A stretch of 64,000 nucleotides of DNA from Pegea sp. RAD2-039 (GCA_034620365.1 JAQGEQ010000133.1:26001-90000); one strand, 5' to 3'. Shown: positions 21,822 through 36,627, counted from the stretch's first letter. Made by a program: numbers and translations. The notes: generated by a model from the sequence alone, not told the origin.

Positions 21822-23621
21822 TTTATTATCTAAAAAAACTATAAAAAATGCAACATTTATTATAATTATATTATTTTTTGGTATTATTTTCAGTTTAAAG
21901 AAAATATTATATAACATATTTAGACATTTTTGTTTTTTTAAGAGTCTGGAAAAAGTTAGTAATTCATGTAGTTTCCATTCTTTAAAATTAATTTTAATTT
22001 TTGTAAATTGATATATCAATGGCAAAAAATTACAACTTTAAAAAAATTATAAACAAAATAAAATTTTTTGATATTTCATCCAATGATAGAAAAAACAGAA
22101 TTGCCGAGCTGATATTTAATGATTTCGATTAAATGATAATAAAAAGCAAAATACTAGTTTTGTTGAATGAAAAGTTTTCAATTAGTAAAAAATCTGTCGT
22201 ATTACCAATAACATGTTTACAAACATATATTGTGATGAATAATAACTCAAGTTATTAAACTTATTTATTATTTAAAATTTCGTTGTAAGGTACTGTAGCT
22301 CAAAACTTGAAAACTTTGCCATCCTTTATGAAAGATTGAGTTTTTTTTTACTTCTCATTTCTTATAAACGTTGTTGCAATCTCAAGTGTATGGGATCAAG
22401 TTCAAATGAAATTAATTTTATAATTTTATTGATAAGCATTGATAATTTGTTGACAAATATTTTTCAAATAGAAAATTTGATTTAAAGTTGATGAGAAAAT
22501 TTTTTATAAGTTTACTATTATACAAATAAAATTAGTTTAATTTTTCTTATCTAGTTGTATTTAATTAAGATTTAAAGTTGTTTTTACTTTAATGATTAAA
22601 ATTAAAAGCCATCAGTCGTGCTGATGATGAAAAATTAAACCAAAAGTCATGTGACTTTTTTTAATTGAGAGTACTATAAGACTCAGAGATTATATTCGTT
22701 TGATCTTCAAAATGAATTAAAAACTTAGAAATCAAAAAAATCATTAAAGTAATTTTTCCAGAGAATATCAAAGTATTAGATATTTATTATCAGCCAAAAT
22801 ATTCTATTTTCTAGAAAACGTAAACGATAGAAACAAAAAGTTAAAATTAATGGGTTTTTAACTAATTTTAAAGATTTAATTTAGCCTGTCTACGCTATTC
22901 ATATTATCAAAGTAACATTTGGATTTAAATGTTGAAAGATATATTCTTTAACTGTTAAAATTGATCTTAGTAATTATTAGCTCGAATTTTATATATACAA
23001 TTTATATTTGTTAAATTTGTGTTTATATTTGCCTTATAACAATTTATTTAATTACGATTAACTGTTTACACTGAACTAGGAACTTTTGTATTCCTCAGAG
23101 TTAATTTACAACTTTAACAAACTTAATAATATTTAATGGTGAAATTAAATGTAGATTATTTGATGATGAGATTTAACTAAATTTTTTTTTAAAGAAAATA
23201 CAATCTCTGTATTTCTTACTTATGAAAAATACTTAGTTGATAAACAGATGCAAAAGTACATCTTCCAAATAATGCATTTATAAATACTGGATTTGGTATT
23301 TCAGTGAAAAATGATTTTTAAATGTTATATATAAGCCACATAATAACTTATGTTTGTGGTTTCATCGAAAATTAGGTATACTTTAATCTTTTAAAATGAA
23401 ATTCAACAAAATATTTACAAAAATATTTTTAAAAACGTTGAAAAAATATTTACAAAAAAATGTTTAATCAATTATTTTTTAACAATAAAAAATGGAAAAA
23501 TATTAATTTATTTTGTTGCAAAAAACATCCACCCATCTACAAATTGTACAATTCATTACAGTGGCTCAATAAAATACTAATTTAGTTTCAAATATTTGTT
23601 GTTGTAACCAAAATACGCTAA

Positions 23622-23635
23622 CTGCTAGGTGACGC
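23622..23635 (+). promoter_or_regulatory. CTCF-like site (type 1, two changes)
   Basis: CTGCTAGGTGACGC, the counterpart in copy A2 of the 14624 site. Both changes are C-to-T or G-to-A, as expected from decay. Confidence 0.35.
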
Positions 23636-23999
23636 AAGGAGTAAAAAGAAAAAATTATAAGTTTTGATAAGGAAATTGATAATAAAGATTTTTTGTTGAC
23701 TATCTAAGCTTATTATTATTTACTTATTTTGAGGCACTTTTGATTTTATGGATATGAATTCAAAAATGTCACCAAAACTGAAAACAGATTTTGTACATGC
23801 ATCAAAATAAATAATTATATTAAAGAACATACCATATCAAATTACGAAACAAATTATTCATTTCAGAAAATATATCAAAGTTGTTGTCTCGGTGATGTGA
23901 AATGCATTAATCTTTAGATATTTAAATATTAGTAAAAGGTGTCATCGACATTTAGTCAATTTCAAATTACCTTCTTTCAAATGTTAAAATTTTATTTTA

Positions 24000-24110
24000 T
24001 TACTTAAATATATTATTTTAAGTAATATTTTATATTTAATTATTAATTAATATATATTATTAATTATTTATATTTAATTTAATATTTTATTTTATTTTAA
24101 AAATTTGTTT
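24000..24110. repeat. Low-complexity TTAAT/TATTTA block
   Basis: Short units such as TTAATTATTTATATTTAAT are repeated imperfectly. The block is absent from the matching place in copy A1, so it arose by local expansion. Confidence 0.6.
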
Positions 24111-24665
24111 AATAAAATGTATTTCAAAACAATTTATTTTTTTAAATACTATAAATTTAAATTCGTAAAAAGTACGAACAAAACAGTTATAGCAACGTTC
24201 TTTTTTAAAGTATTACCAAACTTTCCTTTAAAATATTTGATGTTATGAAATTGTACAAACAATTATGACGTCAGCTATGAAGTCTTTTTTTCAATAAAAA
24301 TGTTTAAATGCAAAAATATTCAGAATCTTTTGTAAAAAACCTTAGTCATAATTTGCAAATAAATTTATTCTAACACATTATAACAATTATTTAAAAATTT
24401 ATTTTTAGTTTTTTATCACTTTCATAACTGGTTATAAACTGGTTATAAACTATAAAAATGATCAATCGTACCGACGATGAAAAAATATATCAAAGGCCAC
24501 GTGACTTTCTGTTTTACAAATTGAGAGTACTATAAGACTCAGATATCATTTTCGTTTGATCTTCAAAATAGTTTGCAAATCATACAAACCATTAAAGTAA
24601 TTTATCCAGAGACTATTAATGTTCAAGATATTCTATTTGCTAGAGAACGCAAACGATAAAAGCAA

Positions 24666-26570
24666 GTTTTAACTTTTTTAAAACTACAAAAACCAAAGTA
24701 ATTATCTTACTGATACTTGATTTTAAATTGAACCAATAATATTATTATAATAATAATATTTTCATTAATGTTATAAATTGATTAAATTAAATTAAATCAA
24801 TTGATTGAAGTTCTCGTAAAACTTAACGATACAACAAATCTAAGATAATAGGTAGAAGTTGTATAACCGTATGGATAACGATAAAGCAAGCATTCATTTC
24901 TGAAATATTTTCTGATAATAAATATATGTGATTTACAAGATGTATATTTCAATCTTATGATCAGTTAATGAACTTGGGGTATTGAAGTTATAATTTGGAG
25001 TTGAAATACTTTGTATAAAAATACAATTAGTGTACAGTTTAAATAAAGTGAAATTCTATTATCTACAGATAATAAGATACAAATAATTTATGTCAAATAT
25101 TTTATTTATTTTTGTAAACATATCAATGATAATGTGATAAAATATCTGAAAAAGTTTTCTAGTTTTCAATAATTACATAAAATTTTTAAGAGTATCACTA
25201 AAAACTGTTTCATATGCAGTTTCATCTTTTTTTAGTTTTTGCAAAATGTTGAACTTTCTATTAAACAACAAAATTTTAATACTTTTTTTTACTCAATGTT
25301 TATCTGTTAGTAACAGTTTTTAAAAGTTCAGACGTTGATATTTTAAATCTTTAAGCTTAATAAATCTTCATCTACAATCGTTCTACTAATAGTTAATAAT
25401 TTACACTCTAAAATGAGTTTTTTATAGCAAAAAATAAACAATAAATACTCTTTTTCAAGAAAACCACTTTTAAATATGATTTTGATGATGTTTTTCATTT
25501 TTTTAAATAGTTTTATATTTTTTGTGCAAGATAATAAATTTTGGAAAAAGTTGATATCACAACATTTAAAATAAATATTGTAACTTAAAATAGTTTAATT
25601 AAATTAGTTTTTCTACTGTAGATTAAAAAAGGAGTAAAAATTAAAAAATCTTTATTTGTTTGTGTTAAAATTATTTTGTAAATTAAATTAATATTTAAAA
25701 AAAATTTTTCATTGTTAAAAACGAATAAAAATATTTAAAGATTATTAATTTTAAAATAAAGATTTCCATTTTATATTTATTCTTAGCAAAGTAATTTTGA
25801 TAAATTCGAAAATTAAACTTCTAAATTCACTTTGCTCATCTTCTTATTCTAGTTTGTTTTATATAATTTGATTTGATTTAGAATTGATTTTACTTTACTT
25901 TTAGAGTAGTTCTATTCTTTCTAAAAAAATTCTGAATTTTGATTTTTTTCTGTCATTCACAGATAAAATTAATTAATGAAATCAAAGACTGTTGTTGTGA
26001 GTAATAATGAAGTTTTAGCTTGATAAAATTACACTTTCAAAATACTAAAATTAAAGATTATTAATAAATGTAACAGAATCTAGCTAAAGTTAATTTACGA
26101 TTTACAGACTACCACGCTTTTAAATACTTTAAAATTTGTACAGTTTATATCGACACGTAGTCGACTTCAAATTAAGCTTTCTAGAATTATATGATTACAA
26201 GAAAAATCGAATTACTGTTGAAGTAATTGCTTAATAAAAAGTATGTTTGTTCTAGTGTTTGTGGGTTAAACACTGATTTATCACTGTAAGGAGAAACGCA
26301 CTAAGCCAGGATTCAAATTATTATTGTTTAGGTTAAAAAAAAAACACAAAAAACTCTTTCTCTATGTATTGTATTTTTATACAAACATAAAAGTTTCAAA
26401 TTTATATTAGTTTTGTCAAAAACTCGTACAAATCTCAACAGTGTTTAAAAAACAAATAACACTTATAGAACTTATAAGCTGGTAAATATAAAGACAATCA
26501 AAAATGTTGTTCCTGTAATCTTATAAGTCAATGGAATTCACTGAATTATTGAATCTAATTAGAATCAAAA
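24666..26570 (-). repeat. Repeat family C, inverted copy
   Basis: Read on the minus strand, 24666-26310 follows 60275-62160, and 26000-26570 follows about 41860-42480. Shared islands are GATAAATCAGTGTTTAACCC, CACAAACACTAGAAT, GTCGACTxxxTGTCGAT, GAAAGTGTAATTxTATCAAG, GAAGATGAxCAAAGTGAATT and a GTTGTATCGTTAAG box. Confidence 0.7.
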
Positions 26571-26689
26571 ATATTAAGAATAAATTGATGAAAGATACAG
26601 TGTTAATTTAATAATTATTAATAATAGTTCAACTAAAAATATACTTTCAGAAAAAAAATACTCGGAAATAAAAACTTAAAATTCGTTCA

Positions 26690-27560
26690 AAAACAAAGTT
26701 TCTTAAAATAAAATTTACATTTCGATAATTTTATAACAATTATTACTCGGGGTAGACTGTAAAAACTCTTTGTTGAGATGTTCCACTTGAGTGCACACCA
26801 AATTTGACTTTTCGAAAGTTGTTTCAATTTATTCTTTTCTATCTTAATATATATTTTACTTTTAAACAAATGACATTTTTTTTCTAAGTAAAATGGTATT
26901 TTTAACATTTTTTCAGCGTTAAAAAGTAATATAAATTTTACGAAAAATTTTAGTAAAATATTTTTTATTTATAAAATAATAATGTAAAAATGGTTACAGT
27001 CTGTTAAAATCTAACCAGTTAAAAGTTTTTAAACTATTTAACAAATTAATAAATAAAATAAAATTAAAAATGATTATTAAACAATTATTAAACATTTCTT
27101 AACTTATAGATATTTAAATAAGTAATCACATTTTTGATATACATATATATAGTTTTATTTCAACTTTGGCCCAAAGAGCATTATTTAAAAACAAAAAATA
27201 CCATTGAAATTTTAATTTGATCCCACAAACTCTAGATTACCACAAAGTTATAAAGATTCAAAAGTAAAGTAAATTTGACCATATCTACTAAATGTCTTTT
27301 TTATAACTTTTTAGATAATCAAATTTGAATTTTGGAGTTGAAATACTTTTTCAACAAAACTTTTATTTATAAAAAAAGTTGAATAGATGAGTTAAGTCAC
27401 TTGAGTTACTTTTTATACAAAAAATGAAGTAATAATCATTTTGATGAGAAATTTGTTTCAATTTTTTAAAACTTTACTGATAATGTGATATATTGTTTGA
27501 AAAACTTTCTAACTTTCAATAAATTGAATAAAATTATTTACGGCATCACTAAAAACAGGT
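26690..27560 (+). repeat. Copies of the 11.04-11.26 and 10.60-11.04 kb modules in swapped order
   Basis: 26690-26890 matches 11040-11260 and 27090-27560 matches 10600-11040. The GATCCCACAAACTCTAGATT box is at about 27221 and a GTTGAAATACTTTTTCAAC hairpin at 27338. Confidence 0.6.
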
Positions 27561-27699
27561 TTAAATGCAGTTTCATCTGAAATTTAATTTCACAAAATAA
27601 AAATATACAATCTTTAAAAAATACTAAAAAAATAGGAATTACTAAATTGTTTTTATTTGATAAAGCTTTTTTTTAACATCTATCTATAATGGAGTTCTT

Positions 27700-30600
27700 T
27701 GTATTTTTTTGCAGAAAAAAAATTTGGTTAAATCTCATGATCAAAAAATCTACATTTAATTTCACCATTAAATATCATGAAGTTTGTTAAAGTTGTAAAT
27801 TAACTCTGAGGAATACAAAAGTTCCTAGTTCAGTGTAAACAGTTAATCGTAATTAAATAAATCGTTATAAGGCAACTATAAACACAAATTTAACAAATAT
27901 AAATTGTAAATATAACATTCGAGCAAATGTTTAATAAAATAAATTTTAACTTTTAAAAAATATATTTTTTAATAATCAAAACCAAATGTAATTTTGATAA
28001 AATGAATAGTGTACGCAGGTTAAATTAAATCTAATAGATTAATTAAAAACCCATTAACTTCTTATATAACTTTTTGCTTTTATCGTTTGCGTTCTTTAGC
28101 AAATAGAATATCTTGGCTAATAACAAATATCTAATACTTTAGTAGCGGCTGATTAAATTACTTTAAAGGTTTGTATGACTTTTAAGTTAATTTGAAGATC
28201 AAACGAAAATAATCTGTGAGTCTTATAAAAGTCTCATTTTTACAAACAAAAAGTCACATGGTTCTTGATTTAATTTTTCATCGTCAGTACGATTGATCAT
28301 TTTTAATTTTAATCATCGAAGTAGAATAAATTTAAATCTGAATTAAACAAAACTTCATAAGGAAAATTAAACTAATTTTGTGTGTATAACAGTAAACTTA
28401 TAAAAATTTTCTTATCAACTTGAAAATCAAATTTTCAATTAAAACAATATTTGTCAACCAATTGCTTATCAATAAAATTATGAAATTAATTTCATTTGAA
28501 CTTGATCCCATACACTTCAGATTGCAACAACGTTTATAAGAAATGAAAAGTAAAATAATACTCAACCTTTCGTAAAGGATTGCAAAGTTTTCAAGTTTTT
28601 ACAACGAAACTTTAAATTATAAATAAGTTTAATAACTTGAATAATTATTCATCACAAAATATGTTTGTAAACATGTTATTGGTAATATGTCAAATTTATT
28701 AGTAATTAAAAGCTTTTCATTCTACAAAACTAGTATTTTGCTTTTTATTATCATTCCATCGAAATCATTAAATATCAGCTAGGCAATTCTCATTTCAAAC
28801 AGTGGATAGTTTATTGCATTTGACAAATATCAAAAAGTTTACAAATTTTCTATCATGAGCTGAAATATCAGAGGATACTATTTTGTTTCTAAAATTTTAA
28901 ACATTGTAAATTTTTGCCGTTGATATATCAAATTACAAAAAGTAAAAATAACTTTTATGAATTGAATTATGTGAATTACTAACGTTTTTTGAATTACTAA
29001 AAAATAATATCTAAAATTGTTAGATAATATTTTTTGTAAGCTGAAAGTACCGCCAAGAAAATATTAAGATTATAAAACAATTGTGCATTTTTAGGTGTTT
29101 AATTTCTATGCGTAACCATCTAGCGAACAAGTAGCAGAAAAGGAAATAGTTGATTTGTTTTTGGAAATTTATCTTTTAGTCTTGATTTGTTAACATTATC
29201 CTAAAGAATAAATTTTTTTAAATAGTCAGACTGACCAACGTACTCTTAATTTCCATTGTATAAAATACTATTTATACTATAAATTTTTGTAAACATGCAG
29301 TGCTATTTAAAATCTATTATTATATAACAATAAGTAAAAACAAGAAAATAAATTATTGAGAGATATAAAGAAACAAAATAAATGTTTTGACTGAAGCTCA
29401 GTTTAATTATAATTAATTTTAAATTGAACTAATAATATCATTATGACAACAATATCATCAATAACATTATCGATTGATTAAAGCAATCAAAAAATTTACC
29501 GACACCAAAAACATAAGATTGAATAAAGATAATATATAACCGTATAGATAACGTGGAATGAGTATTATAGTATCAAATATTAGATGCGTAGTATTTAAAT
29601 TTGGGCGATGCAATTTTGCATCTTGATATCAAATAAGTTTTCCATGGAAAAAATAAGGTTTCGTGATGTTATTAGATTTCTTCAAATTTATAAGCTCCTT
29701 GTACAAGCGTAATTTGATTTTTCTTAATCTGTATTTTATTCATTTAACACAACACTTTTTTAAACAAGAGTTTTTTTGTACAAAACTCATCAATACCACA
29801 AACGAAAGTTGTTTTTCAATTCTTGAAGAAACATCAAGATTTTCCGTTTTCAGAAAAATAATAAATTATATTAATAAGAAGTGATCAACAGTATGGATAA
29901 TTATGGATAACAATATGGATAATTTTCTAAATTTACAATTATCACTATTTACACATTAAACCTAACGATAACTAAGATATTGTAATAATATTTATACAAA
30001 TCATAATAAAAGTAAAGAGTTATAAATGAGCTGTACCAACTCCTATGTTTGTAGTTTCATCAAAGATTACTCATGCTTTATTCAATTGATATTGTAATTG
30101 AAAATAAAAGTTTATAATGATTATAATTTTTGCTTTAATTGATTATCTAACTATTCACATAATGATTACTTTTATTTCTTTTTTAGTGAATAATCTTTAA
30201 AAAGTGGGTTAATCACCAGAATGTTTCATAATCTGAAGTTAAGAAAAAGTATTTGAGTAAATATTTTACTTACGAGTTGTTTACAGTAGATGTAAAAGAT
30301 ATTTCGCAAGGGTAACAATTAGGATAAATCTAATATAAAAAACTTACTTTTAGGACTGGTGCAATTTTAATTCTGTAATTTTATTTTAACTTTTTTTTAT
30401 AATTTATAAATTCTGTATAAAAATGGATATTTAAAAAATTAGTCATTTGTGTCAAATGCATAATAGTATAATAATAATGTCTCATAAAAGATTATCTAAG
30501 CTGGTATTTAGATAATACCAGATACAAAAAAATACAAAATTTAATACTTAATGTTTAAAAACCAAAATAAACTTTCTGCATGGTTTTCTTTTTTCAATTC

Positions 30601-32615
30601 TAAAATATAAATATAAATATTAACTTTTATATAAATTTAATTGTATCTTTTCAGCATTTAATTATTTGAAAAAAAAAACTTAATCGAAATTGTTTATTGT
30701 TGATTTAGATGTATATTGAAATAAATATTTTTCTATATATTTTAGTTTTTATATCTTATATTTGACTTAAGAAATTTTTGTTTTAAAATATTATTCGATA
30801 TCAGTGGTTAGGGATTATGATCACTTTAAAATCTTTTTTCTAGTTACTATTTAAATAATGATAACAAAATCATAATCTAATAGACCTCTTTTTGCTGCTG
30901 CACCTGAAATCTCCTTAAGAAGTTTTTTTTTTACTTTTATGTATCTCCTATATCTACTTCAAAGTGCTGTATGAACTTCAAAAAGAATTCTAGTCTTAAA
31001 GTCTAGTTTATATATTGAAAATAATTTGTTTAAATATAATTCGGTTTTAATGTTAAAATCAACTTAAAGAAAATACTTATTTAACAAATTGATTTTTAAA
31101 ACATTTAATTGAGAATAAATAATGTTGTAGTCAAACTTTAAAAAATAATTTTATTAGTTTGTCTTGATTACTTAAAATAGTTTTGTAATTCATATTACTT
31201 CGTATATTCATTAGTATACTGCATATTACATTAAGTTTAACTTCCTGCAAATGAATTGTCAACTTTAGAAATTTCGAATTTTTACAATCAAGAAACGAAC
31301 TAATATTTTTGATTTTTTATCTGATGAAAAAATATTTGTAACTTTCTTGTTATTAGTCAGCTGTGTTTAGCTTTCCAGAGGATTAAAAATGGAATTGTCG
31401 AAATGATATTTAATGGTTTAATGATATAAAAAATATGGATATTTGTTAATGTTTTTTGTTTTCTTATTCTGAATTCTAAATAGAAATACAAAATAATTAA
31501 ATTCTAGGAAACTTAAAATCTTTAAATATAATCGACAATTTTCTACTTTTCATTTCTCATAAGTTTAATGCAATCTATTGTTTGTAGGATTAAGTTTAAA
31601 AGAATTATTTTTTTGTTATTTTAAGTAAAAACCTTTTGTTGACAAATAATTCACTTTTTATCAAGTTTCAATAAAAGATTCAATTTGTAAACATTCTGTA
31701 ACAATATTTACAATATGTTTATAACAGCAAAATACGTTTGTCACCTAAATTATATTTATCTTATCTTTTGCATAACTGGAAGCTCAAGTTAATGAACTTA
31801 GTTACTAATTGAATATTTTCGTTGAAAAGTATTTCAACTACAAAATGGTTCATTCAAGCTCTATGAATATTAGCGTAAAACTTTTATTTTAATATCCTTA
31901 TTTACTTCTTTGTCATAATCTACAGTTTGTGGCATCAATTTAAAACAAAAAGTTATTTTAGTTTTAATTATAACTTATTGCTGACAAAAATAAATTTAAA
32001 GTTAAATTTTAAGAGTCAAAAGAAATTGTAAAATTTCTTTCAAAAGATTAATTTACGATTGTAACTAGATATAAAAAAAGTGTTTAAAAATTTGTATTAC
32101 GTCATTTTTAAAATTACTTTTAATTTGATGTTAAAAAAGAAATAGGATTTTTTAGCTTTTGATAAAGATGTTGATAAATTAAATATTATAACGATGTGAG
32201 TTTTTGGTTCCAAATTTATGAAAAATAAAAGACTAACAAATAAAATCAATTTTATATTCAGAAAACCTCTGTTTGTATTTTGACATACAGATTTTTCAAT
32301 CTACTAAATATTTCTGAGTTTTGAATTTTATACACTATGCTCTTATGATTTCAATTAAAGTTTTTTTACATATTTTTACATTAAAACACAACTATATCAG
32401 TTTGTTGAAGTTTTCTTTAGTATCTTTTATTTGTAAAGTTAGTCTTTATAGTTTACAGTTAAGAGATATTTTACATTTTTCTACAAAGTTTACAATAAAA
32501 ATTTTTACTTTTTGATAATTTTGTAGAATATTATAAAATAATTCAAATCGGTTCTCCATTAATTTATTCTTCAAATTTTTATTTTATTTTTGTAATACAA
32601 ACACTAATTTTTGTA
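27700..32615 (-). repeat. Large inverted duplication, left arm
   Basis: This arm is the reverse complement of about 45375-50790. Paired landmarks: GTTTGTTAAAGTTGTAAATT (about 27783 with 50675), the GATCCCATACACTTCAG box (28505 with 49960), the degraded CTCF-like sites (29117 with 49329), TTTTTGCTGCTGCACCTGAA (about 30890 with 47100) and TATACACTATGCTCTTATGA (about 32330 with 45665). Around 30.9 kb the arms are nearly identical by eye; elsewhere they carry substitutions and indels. A 12.8-kb spacer separates them. Confidence 0.75.
31821..31838. other. H2 hairpin GTTGAAA-N4-TTTCAAC
   Basis: GTTGAAAAGTATTTCAAC is a perfect 7-bp stem with a 4-nt loop. Perfect or near-perfect relatives are at 11579, 17255, 27338, 46169, 53975, 57610 and 59773, with degraded ones near 10853, 18700, 43640, 52670 and 62475. 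It is usually preceded or followed by CG (TTTCGTTG or CAACGAAA) and lies about 100 bp from the GATCCCAC box. Confidence 0.65.
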
Positions 32616-35600
32616 AATATTTTTATACAGAGCTAAATCGTTAAAAATGAAATTTCAAATTAACTAATTATTTCAAATAACATCAGAATTTATATAAAAT
32701 TTAGTTTCCTTGATAAATATAATTTCTAATTTTAGCTGCAAATATTCTTTATTTAAGTAACACGTATATATTTAGTAACACTTTTTCAATTAGCATTGTC
32801 TGATATTTTAAATTAGCTTAAAACAACTTGCTTTATTAAAAGCAAAAGAATTTACCATGTTTTAGTATTACATGCAGTAATTTTGTACACCGATTACATT
32901 GTACTTTCTTAAAAAATGTTAAACTCGTTTAGATTTCTAGCACCACAAGCAACAGACTTAAACCATTTTTACATATTTCAATTTTATTCCCGAAAAAATT
33001 CTGCTATCGTATGATTCATAGTAAATATAATTTATAAATTGTCAATAGCAGTTTACAAATTTGAAATAAAAATTGATGATTGGTTGAACAACTGTTGTTA
33101 ATCGAATTGTTATTTCATATAGATAATCTTATTTAAAAATAATATACAAGGATCTAACCAATTTTTAAAGCTAATTATATAAACATTTCTTTTATCTAAT
33201 CATTTTGATTTAGGGTCCTTTTTTTATGAGTTATAATTATGATTGAAATTGTATATGAAACTACTAACAATTACTCAACAAAAAAATACTGATATCAAGC
33301 TTACCTTGTTTTCAATAAAAATCAATAGCACAGATTTCTAACATAAGTTATATAGTCTTTTTTCGTATTTACAAAATCTTAATTTGAGTACAGAGGCCTT
33401 ATAACTGACATCCTTATGATTTGAGTAAGTTATACAACTGTTGAAACAAATTTTAAGAAAAAAACGTGCTCAAAGTTATTTTAAAAATATTTTCATATTT
33501 TTAAATTTTTACAGTAAGTTTTTTTCAGTAGATCACAAGCAATTTCTTTAGACCAAAAAAACTAGAAAAACTAAATCAAACTTTATTTATTTAAGAGTTT
33601 AATATCATTGAGGAATTTTGTAATTACCACTTACAGCAACCTTCATTGGCTAAATAACATAAATTGTTTTGTTGATTACAAGATTACTTTCACTTTATTT
33701 TGATTAATAATTACAGAAACAAAGTATATGGTATTATTAACGTTTAAGTAGTAATTTATTATTTATAATTATTAAATTTGCTTCTTAACTCTCTATTTTA
33801 GCTAAAACTCTGATTAGAAATACTTATTTTACTCAAAGAAAGTTTTTGATTCGTAATTATCAAACACAATTATATTAATAGGTTTAAAACAATACAGATT
33901 TTGTATGTCAACTTTTATAAAGAATAAAAACTCAAGATATTCAACTTACTTAATAAATGAAGTTTTGTTAATAAGTAATTTAACTCCAAATTTATAATCA
34001 GCTAAAAACCTTAAATACTGATTGAAATATTTCTTTACTTTTCATTTCTTATCAGTTTGTTGTAATCTAGAGTTTTTGAATCAACTTTAGGAGAATATTG
34101 TTTATAATTTTATTGAACAAACTTTTGTTGAAAAATAATTTTCTTTTTTTCAAATTTTAAATAAATTGTGTATACAAAAATAACTCATCAAAAAGAAATA
34201 AAAATACAAAATTAGTTTTAAACTTTAATTTTTTTATCAATCTGAAATATAAATAAAAACACTAATTTCACTAGCGAGAAAATCTGTTGCTTTACAAATA
34301 CAAGAAAAAGTAAATAGCTAGTTTGTTATGGTAATGAAGGTATTCTATTTATGCTATTATTGAACATAGCTAAAGTACTTATTTTCCCCTCTTCCATGTC
34401 AATTCAAAAAGTTTTTATCAGATTTATTGTTGATTAAAAAATTTGATTTATTACAAAAAAATCAATATTAAAAATACTAATTAAATTGACAAAGTAAAAT
34501 AGTAGATAATTTGATAGTTTTTTAATACATAAAAATGTATGTTAAAAAGTTTTAAGTTACTTTACAGTGAAAATAAAAAAATAATTTCCTATAAAAATTC
34601 ATTTTTTTATTGATACGAAAAGTTACAAGTTAAACTAGTTTTGTTTTCAATCTAAACTTTATTATTCATAATTTAAACAAAGTTTAAAAGTAAGCTTTAA
34701 AATTCAAGTTTTCAAATATCACTTACAAAAACATAGCCTGAAGCAATGCAAGGATTTCAAAATTATTTATATTCAGAGACGTCTAGCGTCAACTTTTTCA
34801 AATATAAAAACAAAAACTTATTTGTTGTTATGATTTTTTATAAAAAAACAATTTTACTTACACAAAAAAAACAATTTTGCTTAAATTTAATATACTGTAT
34901 AAAGTAAACTTTAATATTTTCTTAAAACTACTTAATTTAGAAAATAAATAATGAATGTTTTGGAGAAGATGATTCTATATTGTTATTTTTAATGACAGTA
35001 AAATAAAAAAAAAATATGTTGTCATTCAAGGGTAACATTGTTTGCAACATAAAAACATAAATTATATAACAAACTTATTTTGACATCGGCTATATGTTGA
35101 TAAAGAGAAACGTTAACTCAAAAAACGTCTTGAATTCAGTCACTACATAACTTGCAGCATTAAAAGATCACCTTAACGATTAGATTTTTGATTGATGACG
35201 TTGTTAAAAATATTACAATGATACTTAATTTAATAAACTTTTATAATATCCACACATAATATTTTTTTTAATTTTTTACCAAAAAATTATAATAAAATAC
35301 TACAACCATATTTTAAACACTTCCTTCGAAAACAGTTTTAGTTTTGTGGGCTAACAAAATTACCCACTGATAAAAGTTACAAAAAATACCTACTTAAATT
35401 GTTAAAAAAATCCTAAATTATCCTTTTGACAAAAATATAAGTTTTCAGCAGTTATACAAATAACTTAGTGCATAATGCAGTTTAGTTTTAAACCTTTGAA
35501 GAATTCCTTAAAAGTAAAATTATTACAAATACATTTTATATATTGCTAATTAAATGAGTTTTAGTAAAACTGATGTAAACACTAAAAAAGAATGTACTTG

Positions 35601-36627
35601 AATCTTAATGTCACTGAGCAACATTCTTTTTTCTAGTAAACAAAAAGGTATTACTATTACAATCTCCAAAAGTATAAATATAAAACTGTTGTGGAGACAT
35701 CTTGTGAATGAAGAATTAAAAAATAAAATAAAATTTTTAACTTCTGTTAATATTAAGCTTTTTCATGAGTCGCTTAATAATTTAAAAGGGTGAAAATAAA
35801 AGTTATAAATAAGAAATTTAAAAAATAATAATTTTTTAACTCATTATTGCTAGTTTTTACTAGAATTATTTTTTGACTATTTTGGTACCCACTAAATTCA
35901 TCATTAATTTATAAAAAGAAAAGAAAATTTAAGTAAATTTCTCAAAGAATAAATGAATAAAATATTTTTAGGTAGTATTATCATAAAAATTTGTGAATGA
36001 AATCAATATCCAGTTTATTACAACAAGTTCTTCAAAATTTCAAAACTTTGATATTGACAAACTTTTGATGTCAAATTACAAATCACGCCAAGTAATTTTA
36101 TCAAATGGAACTTTTAAGCAGATTTAAATTCAAAAGTGTGATGTTATTTTTTAATTGTAATTATTGGATTAATCTACCAACAATGGTGGATATCAAAAAT
36201 AACAAGAGTTATAACTTTGTCTAATCATGAGCTAAGAACATATCTTCTTATAAAAATATATTTTCATCTAAAATTTGTCCGGAGAAAAATTAGTTTTAAA
36301 GTTTTTATTTTTCTTTAAAAGTTTGATTCATTTAAAATATTAGGACAATATATTATTTTTTTTGTCAACAATTTAATAAATAATTTATTTCCTACTTTTC
36401 AGTACATTTTAATTTAACAATTTTTAATTATTCCAAACTAAAACTATTGCAAATACTTTTTAGTAAACCCAGTAAGAACCCTTACAGTAAGTACGAGATT
36501 AAACAAAACTGAAATGAATACTAAAAAATAATGTTTTGTTAGCTCAAAGTCACTGAGCAACAGTATTTCTTTAACAGATCTAAAGGTTTCATTATAATTT
36601 TTAAAAAATAAAATACAGTAAGTATAG

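Larger units (their letters stand above)
21110..24320 (+). repeat. Compound repeat unit, copy A2
   Basis: Direct duplicate of copy A1 with the same module order and mostly substitution-level divergence. An extra low-complexity TA/TTAAT block at about 24000-24110 accounts for most of the growth in offset from 8.9 to 9.1 kb. It holds H1 copies at 21396 and 23247, CTCF-like sites at 21801 and 23622, a palindrome pair at 22610-22659, a hairpin at 23944 and a CRE at 24266. Confidence 0.75.

Noticed and set aside
21804-22025. Overlapping open frames on both strands after the 21801 site
   Set aside because: Poly-Ile/Lys/Phe composition, and not kept in the equivalent sequence after 12902. Chance frames.
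30805-30840. A-box-like ATCAGTGGTTAGGG in the left arm, considered as a tRNA or SINE
   Set aside because: No B box at a suitable distance, and the mirror copy at about 47.2 kb (CTAACTACTAATAT) has lost the GTGG. No tRNA cloverleaf can be drawn.
32321-32515. 64-codon frame (+) and a 71-codon minus-strand frame at 45532-45747
   Set aside because: These are the two arms of the inverted duplication, so the frame is partly shared. The peptide is short, hydrophobic and without a domain, and the start and end differ between arms, so I do not call it a gene, although a conserved micro-protein cannot be fully excluded.
35608-35793. 61-codon frame (+) and a 90-codon frame on the minus strand at 36444-36716
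   Set aside because: The two segments resemble each other as DNA in direct orientation but the frames are on opposite strands, so they do not encode the same protein. Treated as repeat sequence.
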